Assembly: GCA_030068075.1 (NCBI GenBank)
Contig: CM057839.1
Span: 56,014,960 to 56,078,959 of the forward strand
Reading direction: 5' to 3'
DNA: 64,000 bases
From: Paguma larvata
Lineage: Eukaryota; Chordata; Mammalia; Carnivora; Viverridae
Shown: positions 24,190 to 34,589 of the stretch, piece after piece
Layout: each line of letters opens with the position of its first letter
Position numbering within the stretch: position 1 is the stretch's first letter
The notes under the pieces: model-generated
Databases searched by the model: none
What the model was told of the DNA's origin: nothing
What the model saw: the letters and a program-made list of their open reading frames with translations, nothing else
Position numbers and translations under genes: made by a program

Positions 24190-24550
24190 ACTGTGTTCAT
24201 TTTTCTCTTCAATCCCTCATATATTTCCCCTAAAATATATAACACTGTATCTACCCCAAAAATGCTTTTTTAAATGCTATTCTTTATTTTGTGAAACAAA
24301 TCCCATTTGAATTATCCTGAAGCCTGTTTTTACCTCACCAGCTTCGATCTCTTGCGCTATGTTTAATGGGGAGTATGATATATATAAGTGAACATTTGCC
24401 AAATTTCAGATGCTAAGAGAATTTGAAAAACCATGTGTCTTTGTTAGATAAGGATCAATTCATCTAGAATGTTATATGAGACAATTACATAAGACAGTTG
24501 AGACAAATAATTCGGTATCACTACCAAGTACTTCAAAGCAGCATTAAGAG
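24190..24550. other. Unique sequence, no gene seen
   Basis: No recognised feature. Confidence 0.5.
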
Positions 24551-25320
24551 ATTTTGTTGTTGTTGTTATTTGAGTATAGTTGACACACAATGATACACTA
24601 ATTTCAGGTGTACAACATAGTGATTTAACTTTTCTATCCTTTACACCATGCTTATCACAAGTGTAACTACCATCTGTCACCATACAGTGCTATTATAATA
24701 TTTTTGGCTATATTCCCTATATTGTGCCGTTTATTCCTGTGACTTATTCCATACCTGAAAGCCTATATCTCACACTCTCCACTTACTTTGCTCAACCTCC
24801 CATCCCTCTCCCCTCTGGCAACCTTCAGCTTATTTTCTGTATTTATAGGTATGATTCTGATTTTTGCTTATTTGTTTTTTTTTTTAGTTTCTATATATAA
24901 GTGAAATCATGTGGCATTTGTCTTTATCACACTTATTTCACTTAGCATAACACCTCTAGGTCCACCCACGTTGGCATGGCCTCAAACTTTTTTATGGCTG
25001 CATAATATTCAAATATGTGTTTGGCGTGTGCATATGACATCTTTATTCATTTGTCTGTTACTCGACACTTAGGTCATTTCCATAATCTTGGCTATTGTAA
25101 ATAATACTGCAATAAACATAGGGATTCATATATCTTTTTGAATTAGGGTTTTCGTTTTCATTGGTTAAATACTCAGCAGTGGAATTAATGGATTATATGG
25201 TATTTATATTCTTAAATTTTTGAGGAAACACCATTCTGTTTTCCACTATGGTTGTACCATTTTACATTCTCACCAACAGTGCATGAGGGTTCCTTTTTCT
25301 CCTCATTCTTGCCATCAATT
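24551..25320 (-). mobile_element. Older carnivore-type L1, 3' part
   Basis: Antisense L1 with the older 3' end 'agtatagttgacacacaatg', then the 3' UTR, then the end of ORF2 up to 'ctcattcttgccatcaatt'. Truncated about 770 bases from the 3' end. It shares its 3' end type with 29141 and 34590. Confidence 0.9.
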
Positions 25321-25344
25321 GTATCTCCTATGATTCTCAAAGCT

Positions 25345-25485
25345 CAGTTTAGTAGGTATGATTTTCATTCCCATTTTTCAACTAAGTATACTGAGATTAA
25401 GAAACATAAAGTTACTTGCCAAAAATAAAACCGTCAGAATCCAGAAAAGCCATGTCTCAAACCCACATCTTCTGTTGCAAAACCT
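25345..25485 (-). repeat. MIR SINE relic
   Basis: Antisense MIR: 'gtaggtatgattttcattcc', 'ctaagtatactgagattaag', 'aaagttacttgccaaaaat', 'tgtctcaaacccacatcttc'. It adjoins the 5' end of the preceding L1. Confidence 0.75.
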
Positions 25486-25822
25486 TGTTATTGTGTGTTG
25501 GGCAGTGCAGCTCCACTAACCAGGGTCAGTCTAGTTTGAGAAAACATTCAGCTGCAATATTAGAAAATTCAATAATGCCTAATTTTTTAAAGATCCCATC
25601 ATTACTACCATAAAAATGTGAGTCAGATTCTATGATGTTGAATAGGGGTCAGTGGCAAACACATTATAGCCATTTGATGTAATTATGTCAACATTGTTCT
25701 GGTCTATCAAAGCTAATTGAGTTCCCCAGTTGCTTTTATCATTGTCATTGATGCAGATTATATGAACATCTCATGTCCTTCAGCAAGGTCCAGGCTTGTT
25801 TTTTAAAAAATAATACACGAAA
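25486..25822. other. Unique sequence, no gene seen
   Basis: No recognised feature. Confidence 0.5.
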
Positions 25823-26024
25823 AGGGGCTCAGTTGGTTAAGTGTTCAACTTCAGCTCAGGTCATGGTCTCACAGTCAATGGGTTCAAGCCCTGCTTCCAA
25901 CTCTGTGCTGACAGCTCAGAGCCTGAAGCCTGCTTTGGATTCTGTGACTCACTCTCTCTCTGCCCCTCCTCTGCTCTCTCTCTCAAAATAAATAAATATT
26001 TTTTAAAAATTAAAAAAAAAACAG
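25823..26024 (+). mobile_element. CAN SINE lacking first bases
   Basis: Plus-strand SINE starting inside the head ('ggggctcagttggttaagtg'), with complete core, CT tract and A-rich tail. Flanks 'tacacgaaa' (25814-25822) and 'tacacaaac' (26025 on) look like an imperfect duplication, so the head was probably short at insertion. Confidence 0.92.
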
Positions 26025-26033
26025 TACACAAAC

Positions 26034-26699
26034 TAAGCTGAGCAAGCCTAAAATCTTTGCCATTTTGAATATTTGGTTGGAAATATTTTGTATCTAAGTT
26101 TAAAACATTGATTATACAAGGAGTCTATTGTTATTTCCCAAGCCCAGGTAGTATGAAAATAGACTAAAGATACCCTTGATTAGTGATCACTCTCCCCAAG
26201 TAGGTACACCAATGGGTTGCAGTTAGTATAATCACTATTCTAATGCCTCATCAGTGATATGACGAGTACAAGGCTCCCTAATACCAAGTTCTTAATTGAA
26301 CAAGAGAATAAAGAAGTATCACAGACATACACACAAATTTAGTTTTTGAAATAAAGCATCTAAGGATATGCAGGTATTTCAGACATACTTGACCTGTAAT
26401 TTATATATCCCACTCTGAAAGAAGTTTGAAAGAAAAATTGGATCGGGTTCTTCCTTTTCTTTTTGTCCTCATTTCTCTCTTTTGTTCTCCTTCCAAACAC
26501 TTAAGAGGAATCTGGTCTTAAGTTTGTGAAAATGTAAAGTTGAGGTTCCTACCAACTCTTGAGAATATACGGAGGAGGCGTAATTGCCCATTTACCCTAT
26601 ATCGACAATGGCTTTCAAGGACCCTTCCACCTGCTCTACACAGTGTTTCCTCTCCCTTTCCCAAATATTCATCTTAATTGCTGACCTGCTGATTCTTAT
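26034..26699. other. Unique sequence, no gene seen
   Basis: No recognised feature. Confidence 0.5.
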
Positions 26700-26966
26700 G
26701 ACCTTCCTGAAATCATGTCCTTCCATAAGGCTCCTCCAGATTCCCTGTCAGAGTGAACATCTCTTTAAGTTACTGTCTGAAGTGCTTTGTCTCTTACAGC
26801 TTTATATCATATGAATCTATATCTATGGCAACAGTTGGACCTTCATCTCTTTCTGCATCTGCTTTTCCTATTGTACTTGGCTGTAAGTCCCTAAGAAATG
26901 TTTTACCTCCAGTTGTGTGCAGCATAGTGCCTTGCACATGGAATTTCCCAAAATGTATTGAAAGTC
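26700..26966 (+). repeat. Possible L2 LINE 3' relic
   Basis: L2-like order: 'acttggctgtaagtccctaa', then 'agcatagtgccttgcacatg', then 'aaaatgtattgaaagtca'. Strongly diverged. Short open frames across it are not convincing genes. Confidence 0.5.
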
Positions 26967-27239
26967 AAACAGACTGAACTTGTGGCTTGTCTCACTACTT
27001 ATTCCTGCCAGCTGTCAAATGTGTTGGGTTCTGTGAACCTAATGATTGATTACCAGACTTAATCAAGCTGGATATATTCCAAATTTAATCAGTGATGTCA
27101 TGCTGCCAGATTTCACACTGCAAAATGATTTACATTTAATAATCTTAAATATATAGAGTGTGATCTAGATTCCCCGAAACTTACTTGGAGATCGCAAAAT
27201 CTCTAGGTGAAATTTTAGAAGCCCATGTAATGGGTTTTT
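26967..27239. other. Unique sequence, no gene seen
   Basis: No recognised feature. Confidence 0.45.
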
Positions 27240-27400
27240 CCTTCTGCTGCTTCTATCTTTATATGTGACCATAAGCAAATTACTCAGAATCCCTGTGCAA
27301 AAACAGAAACAATCACGTAGTCCTTGTAGCCTAGCAACTTCTCAAAATCATTATGTGATAATGTCTATAGAGTGCTTTCTGCTTGTGAGATAGAGAGAAG
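27240..27400 (+). repeat. MIR SINE relic
   Basis: MIR-like plus-strand text: 'atatgtgaccataagcaaat', 'tactcagaatccctgtgcaa', 'atgtgataatgtctatagag'. Diverged. Confidence 0.55.
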
Positions 27401-27639
27401 TTTTGTAAAAACAAGCCATTACTGGTATCATTAAGGCAGTATCTACTGGAGCAGTGTCATACTGCCCAACGTTTGCCACTAGTTCTATAACTCTCCAAGG
27501 AGCTCAACTATCCATGATTGAAAATAGTTTTATTAATATGTGTGCAGGCTAACTTCAGTTAACCAAACAGAACTATAGCCATCAAGCAACCAGCATTTCT
27601 TCAAACTGAGAAGGCCTACATCCTTTAAGCAACAATAGT

Positions 27640-27890
27640 AATAATTAAAACAACAATTACTATTTAGAGCTTACTATGTGCCAAGAATATATCTGAAGGT
27701 TTAACATGCAATAAGCAGTTCTCACAGCAATCTTGTGACATAGACAATATTATTCCTATTTGATGTATGAGAAAAATGGTATTTGGAGAGATTAAGTAAA
27801 TTGACAATGGCAACTCGGAAATTGCAGACATATGGTATAGACACAAGCAATCTGATTTAAGGCCGAGGATTTTAATCATGATCGTTATCC
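27640..27890 (-). repeat. MIR SINE, near full length
   Basis: Antisense MIR over most of its length: 'gagcttactatgtgccaaga', 'caatcttgtgacatagacaa', 'tattcctatttgatgtatga', 'ggagagattaagtaaattga', 'gcaatctgatttaaggcc'. The best-preserved MIR in the window. Confidence 0.85.
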
Positions 27891-28355
27891 AGTTAAAAGA
27901 GAAAAATATGAGGACTAGGAGAGGAAGAAAATGTGTTCCTCTTCTCCTTGTGACATCATCAATATTTTTTCATGTTATTTATGGTTTTAAGGTTGGATAG
28001 CACACAATTTACAGAAGGGAAGGAAGTAGATGCCACAGCTGTGGTCCTGGAAGGATTTGAACTCCAGGAAGATCTTCTGTGGCCATAAGAAGCCTGCATG
28101 GAAAAGTAGACAGCATCTCCAGTCATCTTTTCTAAGGTGATGATCACGTGCTTCCCAGAGTTCAGCTAACACTGCTAATATAACATTTAGCACAGTCATG
28201 AGATCAGCCTAATCTCTGACTCACCAACAGTTTCAGCTGTCTATTATTAACTAGGAAGAGAATATGACAACAGGGTGCATTCATGTGTTGACAAGTTATT
28301 CCAGATCTATGTCATTTATTTTTGAAAACACTTCCTAACCTGGTAGATAAAGAGA
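27891..28355. other. Unique sequence, no gene seen
   Basis: No recognised feature. Confidence 0.5.
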
Positions 28356-28720
28356 ATGCCATAAAGTTAAAATGCCTGGAATTTAGCAAAGGTTTTGGAC
28401 AAGATACTCAAATTTAGGCTGACAATATAGGTAGATGGATTTGGATCTTGTTGAAAGACCATTGGGGTCTTGCAAATAAAAAGCAAGGTCAGTGTAATGG
28501 AATTATCTAGTTACATGGTGCAGAGTTTTATCCTGTCATCATCAGCGTTTCTGTCAGCAATTTGGATGAGGACATACAAAAGGAAGCATATCTAATTTGC
28601 AGATTTCAGGAAGCTGGAGGATTTCCTGGTAGCTTTATGACAGAATCAAACCAAAGATCTTAGCAAGTAAAGATGAGGGATTCAAATTAACAAGATATAA
28701 TATAAACAGGGCTTTCTCAT
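28356..28720 (+). repeat. Probable CR1/L3-type LINE fossil
   Basis: The text follows the CR1-clade RT region. 'gaatttagcaaaggttttgg' matches the Phe-Ser-Lys-Ala-Phe-Asp block. 'agcaatttggatgaggacat' followed by 'atctaatttgcagatttcag' matches the Asn-Asp-Leu-Asp ... Lys-Phe-Ala-Asp-Asp region. 'accaaagatcttagcaagta' fits the segment after that. Frames are fully broken, and the second catalytic aspartate position reads as Phe. Assignment is by eye. Confidence 0.55.
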
Positions 28721-28825
28721 TCTGTATAGCTGTGGAAAGCAGACCAAAAGTGGCCAGCAGAATCTATTTAAAAGCAAATTTCAGTTTAATGTAGAAAATA
28801 GCTTTATAAGAATTTGTACTATTTA

Positions 28826-28999
28826 GGGGCACCTGGGTGGTTCAGTCAGTTGAGTGGCCAACGTTTGATTTCCGTTCCGGTCATGATTCCAGGGTCGTGG
28901 GATCAAGCCTCAGGTGAGCACAGAGCCTGCTTAGGAGTCTCTCTCTCTGCCTCTGCCCCTCTCCCCCACTTGCACTCTCTCTCAATTAAAAAAAATTAT
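28826..28999 (+). mobile_element. CAN SINE with target-site duplication
   Basis: Plus-strand SINE, head 'ggggcacctgggtggttcag', shortened middle, CT tract, A-rich tail. A 9-base duplication 'tactattta' lies at 28817-28825 and 29000-29008. Confidence 0.94.
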
Positions 29000-29140
29000 T
29001 ACTATTTATAGAAATTCTCAAATAAATATCTTAAGATGAAAATTAAGTAAAATACCCAGCCTAAAATACTTGGAAAATTTTATATAGACATTTAGTTGCT
29101 TAAATGGCTCTATTTTTAAAAATTTTATTGTCAATGTGTT

Positions 29141-29293
29141 TTAAAAAATCTTTTTTAGGAATAGTTGACACACAATGTTGCCTTAGTTTCAGGTGTGTAA
29201 CTTAGTGATTTCACAAAGTTATACATTACATATGCTCATCCCAAGTGTAGGTGCTGTCACTGTACAATTTTCTCACTCTGTCACTGACTATAT

Positions 29294-29297
<4 letters not shown>
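29141..29297 (-). mobile_element. Older L1, 3' piece (interrupted)
   Basis: Antisense L1 3' UTR of the older type ('gaatagttgacacacaatg', 'tttcaggtgtgtaacttagt'). It is broken at 29297 by a younger L1 and resumes at 30221 after a duplicated 'actgactatattctt'. Confidence 0.88.
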
Positions 29298-29330
<33 letters not shown>

Positions 29331-30220
29331 TTATAATAGTTTATTTTCAAATTGGTTTACATATAACACCCAGTGTTCATCCCAACATGTGCCCTTTTTA
29401 ATGCCCATCACCCCCTCTCCCCCCTCCCTCATCCCCCTTACCCTCAGTTTTTTCTTAGTCTTTGAGAGTCTCTTATGTTTTATCTCCCTCCCTCTCTGTG
29501 TCTTTTTTTTCTTTCCCCTCTTCCCCTCCCCCTGGTTTTTGCTTAGTTTCACAAAGTCCACCTATTCGTGAAAACATATGGTATCTGTCTTTTTCTGACT
29601 GACTTATTTCACTTAACATAATACCCTCCAGTTCCATCCATCTTGCTACACATGGCCAGATTTCATTTTTTCTCATTGCCACGTAGTAGTCCATTGTATA
29701 TAAGTACCATAACTTCTTTATCCATTCGTCAGTTGACGGGCACTTGGTCTCTTTCCATGATTTGGCTATTGTCGAAAGTGCTGCTATGAACATTGGGGTA
29801 CACGTGCTCCTATGCATCAGCATTCCTGTGTCTCTTGGGTAGATTCCTAGCAGGGCTATTGCTGGGTCATAGGGTAGCTCTATTTTCATTTTTTTGAGGA
29901 ACCTCCACACCGTTTTCCAGAGTGGCTGCACCAGTTTGCATTCCCACCAACAGTGTAGGAGGGTGCCTACTTCTCCACATCCTCGCCAGCATCTATAGTT
30001 TCCTGATTTGTTCATTTTAGCCACTCTGACTGGTGTGAGGTGGTATCTCAGTGTAGTTTTGATTTGTATTTCCCTGATGCTGAGTGACATTGAGCATCGT
30101 TTCATGTGTCTGTTGGCCATCTGAATGTCCCCTTTGGAGAAGTGTCTATTCATATCTTCCGCCCATTTCTTCACTGGGTTGTTTGTTTTTCGGGTTTGGA
30201 GTTTGGTAAGTTCTTTATAA
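29298..30220 (-). mobile_element. Recent L1 insertion, 5' truncated
   Basis: A 923-base L1 with a pure T run (29296-29329, 34 bases, the complement of the poly(A) tail), the youngest 3' UTR type and an unbroken ORF2 C-terminal frame. A perfect 15-base target-site duplication 'actgactatattctt' lies at 29283-29297 and 30221-30235. It landed inside an older L1. Long pure tail, perfect duplication and open frame together indicate a recent insertion. Confidence 0.97.
29473..30174 (-). pseudogene. L1 ORF2p C-terminal fragment, open frame
   Basis: 233 codons read without a stop and encode the C-terminal part of L1 ORF2 protein. The segment holds the cysteine-rich motif CX3CX7HX4C (C62, C66, H74, C79; bases 29938-29991), followed by '[17 protein letters not shown]' and '[14 protein letters not shown]'. 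The first codon is a GTG valine inside the truncated frame, not a true start. In intact L1 this region supports RNA binding and retrotransposition. Endonuclease and reverse transcriptase domains are missing because of 5' truncation, so the piece cannot act. The unbroken frame is useful as a sign of youth, not of a host gene. Confidence 0.93.
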
Positions 30221-30531
30221 ACTGACTATATTCTTTATGCTGTGTCTTTTATTCCTGTAACTTATTCATTGTAACTGTATCTCTCTTCTTCTTCCATTTT
30301 TCACAACACTTCTGTCTAGCAACCATCAATTTATTATCTGTTTATAGGTCTGATTCTGATTTGAGGTTGTTTATTCATTTGTTTTTCTAGATTCCACATA
30401 TGAGTGAAATACTATATTTGTCTTTCTCAATCTTGTTTCACTTAACATAATACTTTCTATGTCCATCCATGTTGCAGTAAATGCCACTGTCTCATCCTTC
30501 TCATCCTTTTTAGTGGCTGCATGATATTCTT

Positions 30532-30575
<44 letters not shown>

Positions 30576-31060
30576 CGTGTCTTCTGTATCCATTTGTCTA
30601 TCAGTGGACACTTAGGTTGCTTCTGTATCTTGGCTATTATAAATAGTGTTATTATAAACAAAGATGTGCATGTATCTTTCTATTGTTTTAATTTTCTTTG
30701 GTTAAGTACCCAGTAGTGGAATTAATTGATCATATGGTATTTGTATTTTTAATTTCTTGACAACACCCATACTGGTTTCCACAGTGGCCGTGCTAATTTA
30801 CAATCTCACCATCAGTGTACAACGTTTCGTTTTTCTCCACCTTCTCACTAACACTTGTTATGTCTTGCCTTTTTTATGTTAGCCATTCTCACTCATGTAA
30901 GGTGATAGATCTCTCATTGTGGTTTTGATTTGAATTTTCCTGGCCATTAGTGATGCTGAGCATCTTTTCATGAGTCCATGCACTGAATGGTATATACTTT
31001 TATAGGAATGTGTCACATATTTTTGTATGTCCAGTATTTTTGTATGCCTTGGAAAAATGG
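30221..31060 (-). mobile_element. Older L1, 5' piece (resumed)
   Basis: Continuation of the L1 at 29141: end of 3' UTR and ORF2 C-terminal part, antisense, to about 'ccttggaaaaatg' at 31060. Similarity weakens after about 30970. Frames are broken. A GT microsatellite sits at 30535-30573. Confidence 0.88.
30535..30573. repeat. (TG)n microsatellite inside L1
   Basis: Pure TG tract of 39 bases at the site where L1 copies often have a TA/GT-rich stretch. Confidence 0.98.
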
Positions 31061-31823
31061 AGAATACGACCCTCTCTTTAGTCAATGAGTTTCTTTGAAG
31101 AATTAAATAACCAACCTATAGCATTTTTGGAACTCATGAAGCCAAAACCAGATATACAAGCCATAGCAAATTTTCCACGTAATAGCATTGCATGTGTATG
31201 ATTCTTGAATTATGCTTTCTTAAATGCAGGTTTACCACTGAAAGGAGAGGAGACCATCCAGAGGAACCCTGAGGTCGAAAGGACCTTGATTTTCCTTTGT
31301 TTGAGCTTCACTTAAAGTGGTATTCCTTCAACTGCATATGAGACCCATAAATTTTAAATTTTAAATCTGCTTATATCACTAGGGGAAAAATGGACAAGAA
31401 AAAATAGAACATTTCAGTGATAAAGTTTAGCTTTTCTGGTCCCCTTTATCACTGTCTACAGATTTTTTTGCCTTTTTTTAATTTTAGGCCATGTAACTTC
31501 TCAAGAAATTTTGTTGTATTGATTTAATTTAAAAGCTCTTGAGGTTATATTCTTATTTGTTAGTCAAATTCTAATGTTTTTGTTATATGTGTTTTGAATA
31601 AATGGACGTTAGAGTTTATAAAATATTAAGTTACATTTAAAATTATTTCAGAGTAGATTTATGCTAGCATATTAGAGTTGATTTTTAAAGAAATACCATA
31701 AACATCTAGGCATAACAGAGCCATGGGCAATAATTACCAGGGATGTTAAAAGATTCAAAAATTCTAAAGCTAAAGTGTTTTCCATTGGGAAAAAATAGGA
31801 AAAGTGATTTTTAAAAGTGCACT
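31061..31823. other. Unique sequence, no gene seen
   Basis: AT-rich, no recognised repeat. Confidence 0.5.
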
Positions 31824-32108
31824 GTAATGTATTGTTGTATGTGGTTTGCAAGTATTTTATTGAGAATTTTTGCATTTGTGATCATCGGGATATTGGCCTG
31901 TAGTTCTCCTTTTTATTGGTTTAGTGGTGTCTTTATGTTTTTGGTGTCAGGGTATTGCTGGCCTTATAGAAGGAATTTGGAAGTTTCCCTTCCTCTTTTA
32001 TTTTTTGGAATAGTTTGAGAAAAATAGGTATTAACTTTTCTTTAACTGTTTGGTAGAATTCACGTGTGAAGCCATCTGCCCATGGGCTTCTGTTTGTTGG
32101 GAGTTTTA

Positions 32109-32150
32109 TCATTATTATTATCATTATTATTATTATTATTATTATTATTA
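32109..32150. repeat. (ATT)n microsatellite inside L1
   Basis: Imperfect then pure ATT trinucleotide tract within the inverted L1 segment. Confidence 0.97.
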
Positions 32151-32250
32151 CTGATTCAATTTATTTGCTGGTTATGTCTGTTCAAGTTTTCTATTTCTTC
32201 CTGTTTCAGTTTTTTTCAGTATTTCTTCCTGTTTCTATTTCTTCCTGTTT

Positions 32251-32462
32251 ATTTATTTTGAGAGAGAGAGAGGAAGAGAGAGCGAGAGCTCATGTGCACA
32301 AGCTGGGGAGGGGCAGAGAGAGAGAAGGAGAAAGAGAATCCAAAGCTTGCCCTATGTTGTCAGTACAGAGCCAGATGCAGGTCTTGATTCCATGAACAGT
32401 GAGATCATGACGTAAGCCGAAATCAAGAGTCAGATGCTTAAACTGAGCCATCCAGGCGCCCC
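32251..32462 (-). mobile_element. CAN SINE nested in L1
   Basis: Minus-strand SINE with GA tract, B box and head 'ggggcgcctggatggctcag'. A 10-base duplication 'cttcctgttt' lies at 32241-32250 and 32463-32472. The L1 text continues across it. Confidence 0.94.
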
Positions 32463-32707
32463 CTTCCTGTTTCACTTTGGGTAGTATATATGTTTGTAGG
32501 AATTTATCCATTTCTTCCAGGTTGTCCAATTTGTTGGCATATGGTTTTTCATAATATTCTCTTATAAATGTTTGTATTTCTGTGGTGTTGGTTGTTATTT
32601 CTCCTCTCACATTTTGATTTTATTTATTTGGTCTTTTTTCTTTTTGATAAGTCTGGCTAGGATTTATCAATTTTATTATTTTTTTAAAAAGAACCAGCTC
32701 CTGGTTT

Positions 32708-33215
32708 CACTGCAGCATTATCTATAATAGCCAAGTTATGGAAAAAGCCCAAGTGTCCATCAACTGATGAATGGATAAAAAGAATGTGATATGTATATAC
32801 AATGAACATATTCAGCCTTAAAAAAATGAAATCTTGCCATTTGCAACAACATGGACAGAGCTAGAGAGTATTATGCTAAGGGAAATAAGTCAGTCAGAAA
32901 AAGACAAATACCATATAATTTCACTCATGTTAAATTTAAGAAACAACACATACCAGCAAAGAGGGAAAAAAAGAGAGAAATGCAAACCAAGAAACACACT
33001 CTTCACTCTAGAGAACAAACTGATGGCTACTAGAGGGGAGGTGGATGTGGGGATAGGTTAAATAGGTGATGGGGATTAAGAAGGGCACTTGTGATGAGCC
33101 TGGGTGTTATATGTAAATAATGAATCACTAAATCTACTCCTGAAACCTTTATTACACTATATGTTAACTAACTAGAAATTAAATAAAAACTTGAAACAAA
33201 AAATAAATTAAAATG
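32708..33215 (+). mobile_element. L1 3' end of the rearranged insertion
   Basis: Sense L1 from 'cactgcagcattatctataa' (ORF2 C-terminal region), through 'ccaagttatggaaaaagccc' and the 3' UTR ('gaaacctttattacactata'), to an A-rich tail at 33178-33215. It joins the antisense segment at 31824-32707 without spacer. Confidence 0.92.
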
Positions 33216-33890
33216 GTGAAATGAATTTAGCCTGTGCTCTAACATATAATAATAATACATGCATGTGTACTCACACACACACACACACAACAAAAAGATT
33301 TATCTAGATTGGAAATAGATAAGTATCTCTGCTGGGATCAAAATGTCAAAGACGGAACAGACTGAAATCAGAGGTGTGTTGAGCTTCAGGATGCTGAAGC
33401 AGACAATGGTATCCAGGATTTTGGTCTTGCAGGACAAAACAAAACAAAAAAAAGTGTTCTACATGAAATGGTGCTGGGGTCCAGTGGAGGATGGGGAGAG
33501 TACTGGGAGTGGGAGTCATTGCTTAAATCCAGGGGTAAATACCATCTTTCTTCAGCTTAAAAGAGTGATCATTCTGCATCCTTACCCATAGTTATAAAGC
33601 TGATCAAAAGGAAACAGAGCCTAATCACAAAGAAAGTTGTACTAGGTGCTTATATAATTTGTTCTGAGACAAACCCAATATTATCTCAGTCTTCAAAGCT
33701 GAATTATAAAAGCTAATATTTGGGGACTCAAAGGTACAAATGGAGATATTTATAAAAGTAATACATAAAAAGAGTTGGGAAAAAAGAAGAGAGGGAAGAA
33801 AGAGGTTTAGAGTGAAGTTTGATAAGGAAAGAGAAAGTCGGAATAGGGCAGGAAAAGATGGAAAAGGAGAAAGAAATGGAAGAACAAAAA
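33216..33890. other. Unique sequence with a short CA tract
   Basis: Contains a (CA)9 tract at 33272-33289. No gene or interspersed repeat recognised. Confidence 0.6.
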
Positions 33891-33907
33891 ATATACATAC
33901 ATACATG

Positions 33908-33955
<48 letters not shown>

Positions 33956-33992
33956 CATACACACATACACACACATATATGCATACATACAC
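33891..33992. repeat. TATA/CATA compound microsatellite
   Basis: Alternating (TACA), (TA) and (CA)-type repeats across about 100 bases. Open frames of 74-142 codons on both strands here are made of repeat-encoded Tyr-Ile-Tyr runs and are not genes. Confidence 0.97.
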
Positions 33993-34247
33993 AGAGGTGG
34001 GAAGGAAATAGAATACTATCTTCAGAGTGCTGAGGGGAAGTAACAATTAACACAGCTAACTAATCCATCATAAATAAGAGAAAATATGTAAAGACATACA
34101 AACACTAAAAGGGTTAACCATTCATAGATCCTTACTAAAAGAATGAAAGAGAGTAAGAAACAATAATAATCTCTGGAAATGATTTAAAATAATGATAAGT
34201 GTATTTATATTTAACATAATTTTTTTCTGCATATGAGTTTTGAAGTA

Positions 34248-34570
34248 CAGTTGACCCTTGATTGATTTGAGGGTTAGAGGTTCTGACTCCCTGCACAAAA
34301 TCCTCATACAACTTTTGATTTTCCAAAAACTTAACTACTGATATTGTACTGTTGACCAAAGACTTACCAATAGCATAGTATCAGTCAACACATATTTTGT
34401 ATGTTATATGCATTATATGCTTTATTCCTACAGTAAAGTAAGCCAAAGAAAATAAAATGTTCTTAAGGAAATCATAAGACAAAATACATTTGCAATACAA
34501 TATTATTTTTAAAAAATCCAGGTATGAGCGAATCCATATAGTTCAAATCCATGATATTCAAGGGCAACTG
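34248..34570. mobile_element. Tigger-like DNA transposon MITE
   Basis: 323-base nonautonomous element. Terminal inverted repeats: 'cagttgacccttga' at the left and 'tcaagggcaactg' at the right, the latter missing one base. Flanked by TA on both sides (34246-34247 and 34571-34572), the target-site duplication of Tc1/mariner elements. The interior 'cacatattttgtatgttata' and 'ttaactactgatattgtact' fit a mammalian pogo/Tigger MITE family. Subfamily not assigned. Confidence 0.82.
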
Positions 34571-34589
34571 TATAACATTGTAACTCTTT

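Larger units (their letters stand above)
31824..32707 (-). mobile_element. Inverted 5' segment of a rearranged L1
   Basis: Antisense L1 ORF2 RT-region text ('ttggcctgtagttctccttt', 'tttggtgtcagggtattgct', 'ccatctgcccatgggcttct') to 'gaaccagctcctggttt'. It is interrupted by a SINE (32251-32462) and an ATT microsatellite. At 32708 the sequence switches to sense L1 3' end. The most likely origin is a single insertion with 5' inversion and internal deletion. Confidence 0.88.

Noticed and set aside
29473..30174. The longest open frame (233 codons) as a host gene
   Set aside because: It is the C-terminal part of L1 ORF2 within a truncated insertion that has a poly(A) tail and target-site duplication.
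33625..34053. Open frames of 74-142 codons on both strands
   Set aside because: They are driven by the TA/CA microsatellite at 33891-33992 and give Tyr-Ile-Tyr runs in several frames. There is no domain and no initiation context.
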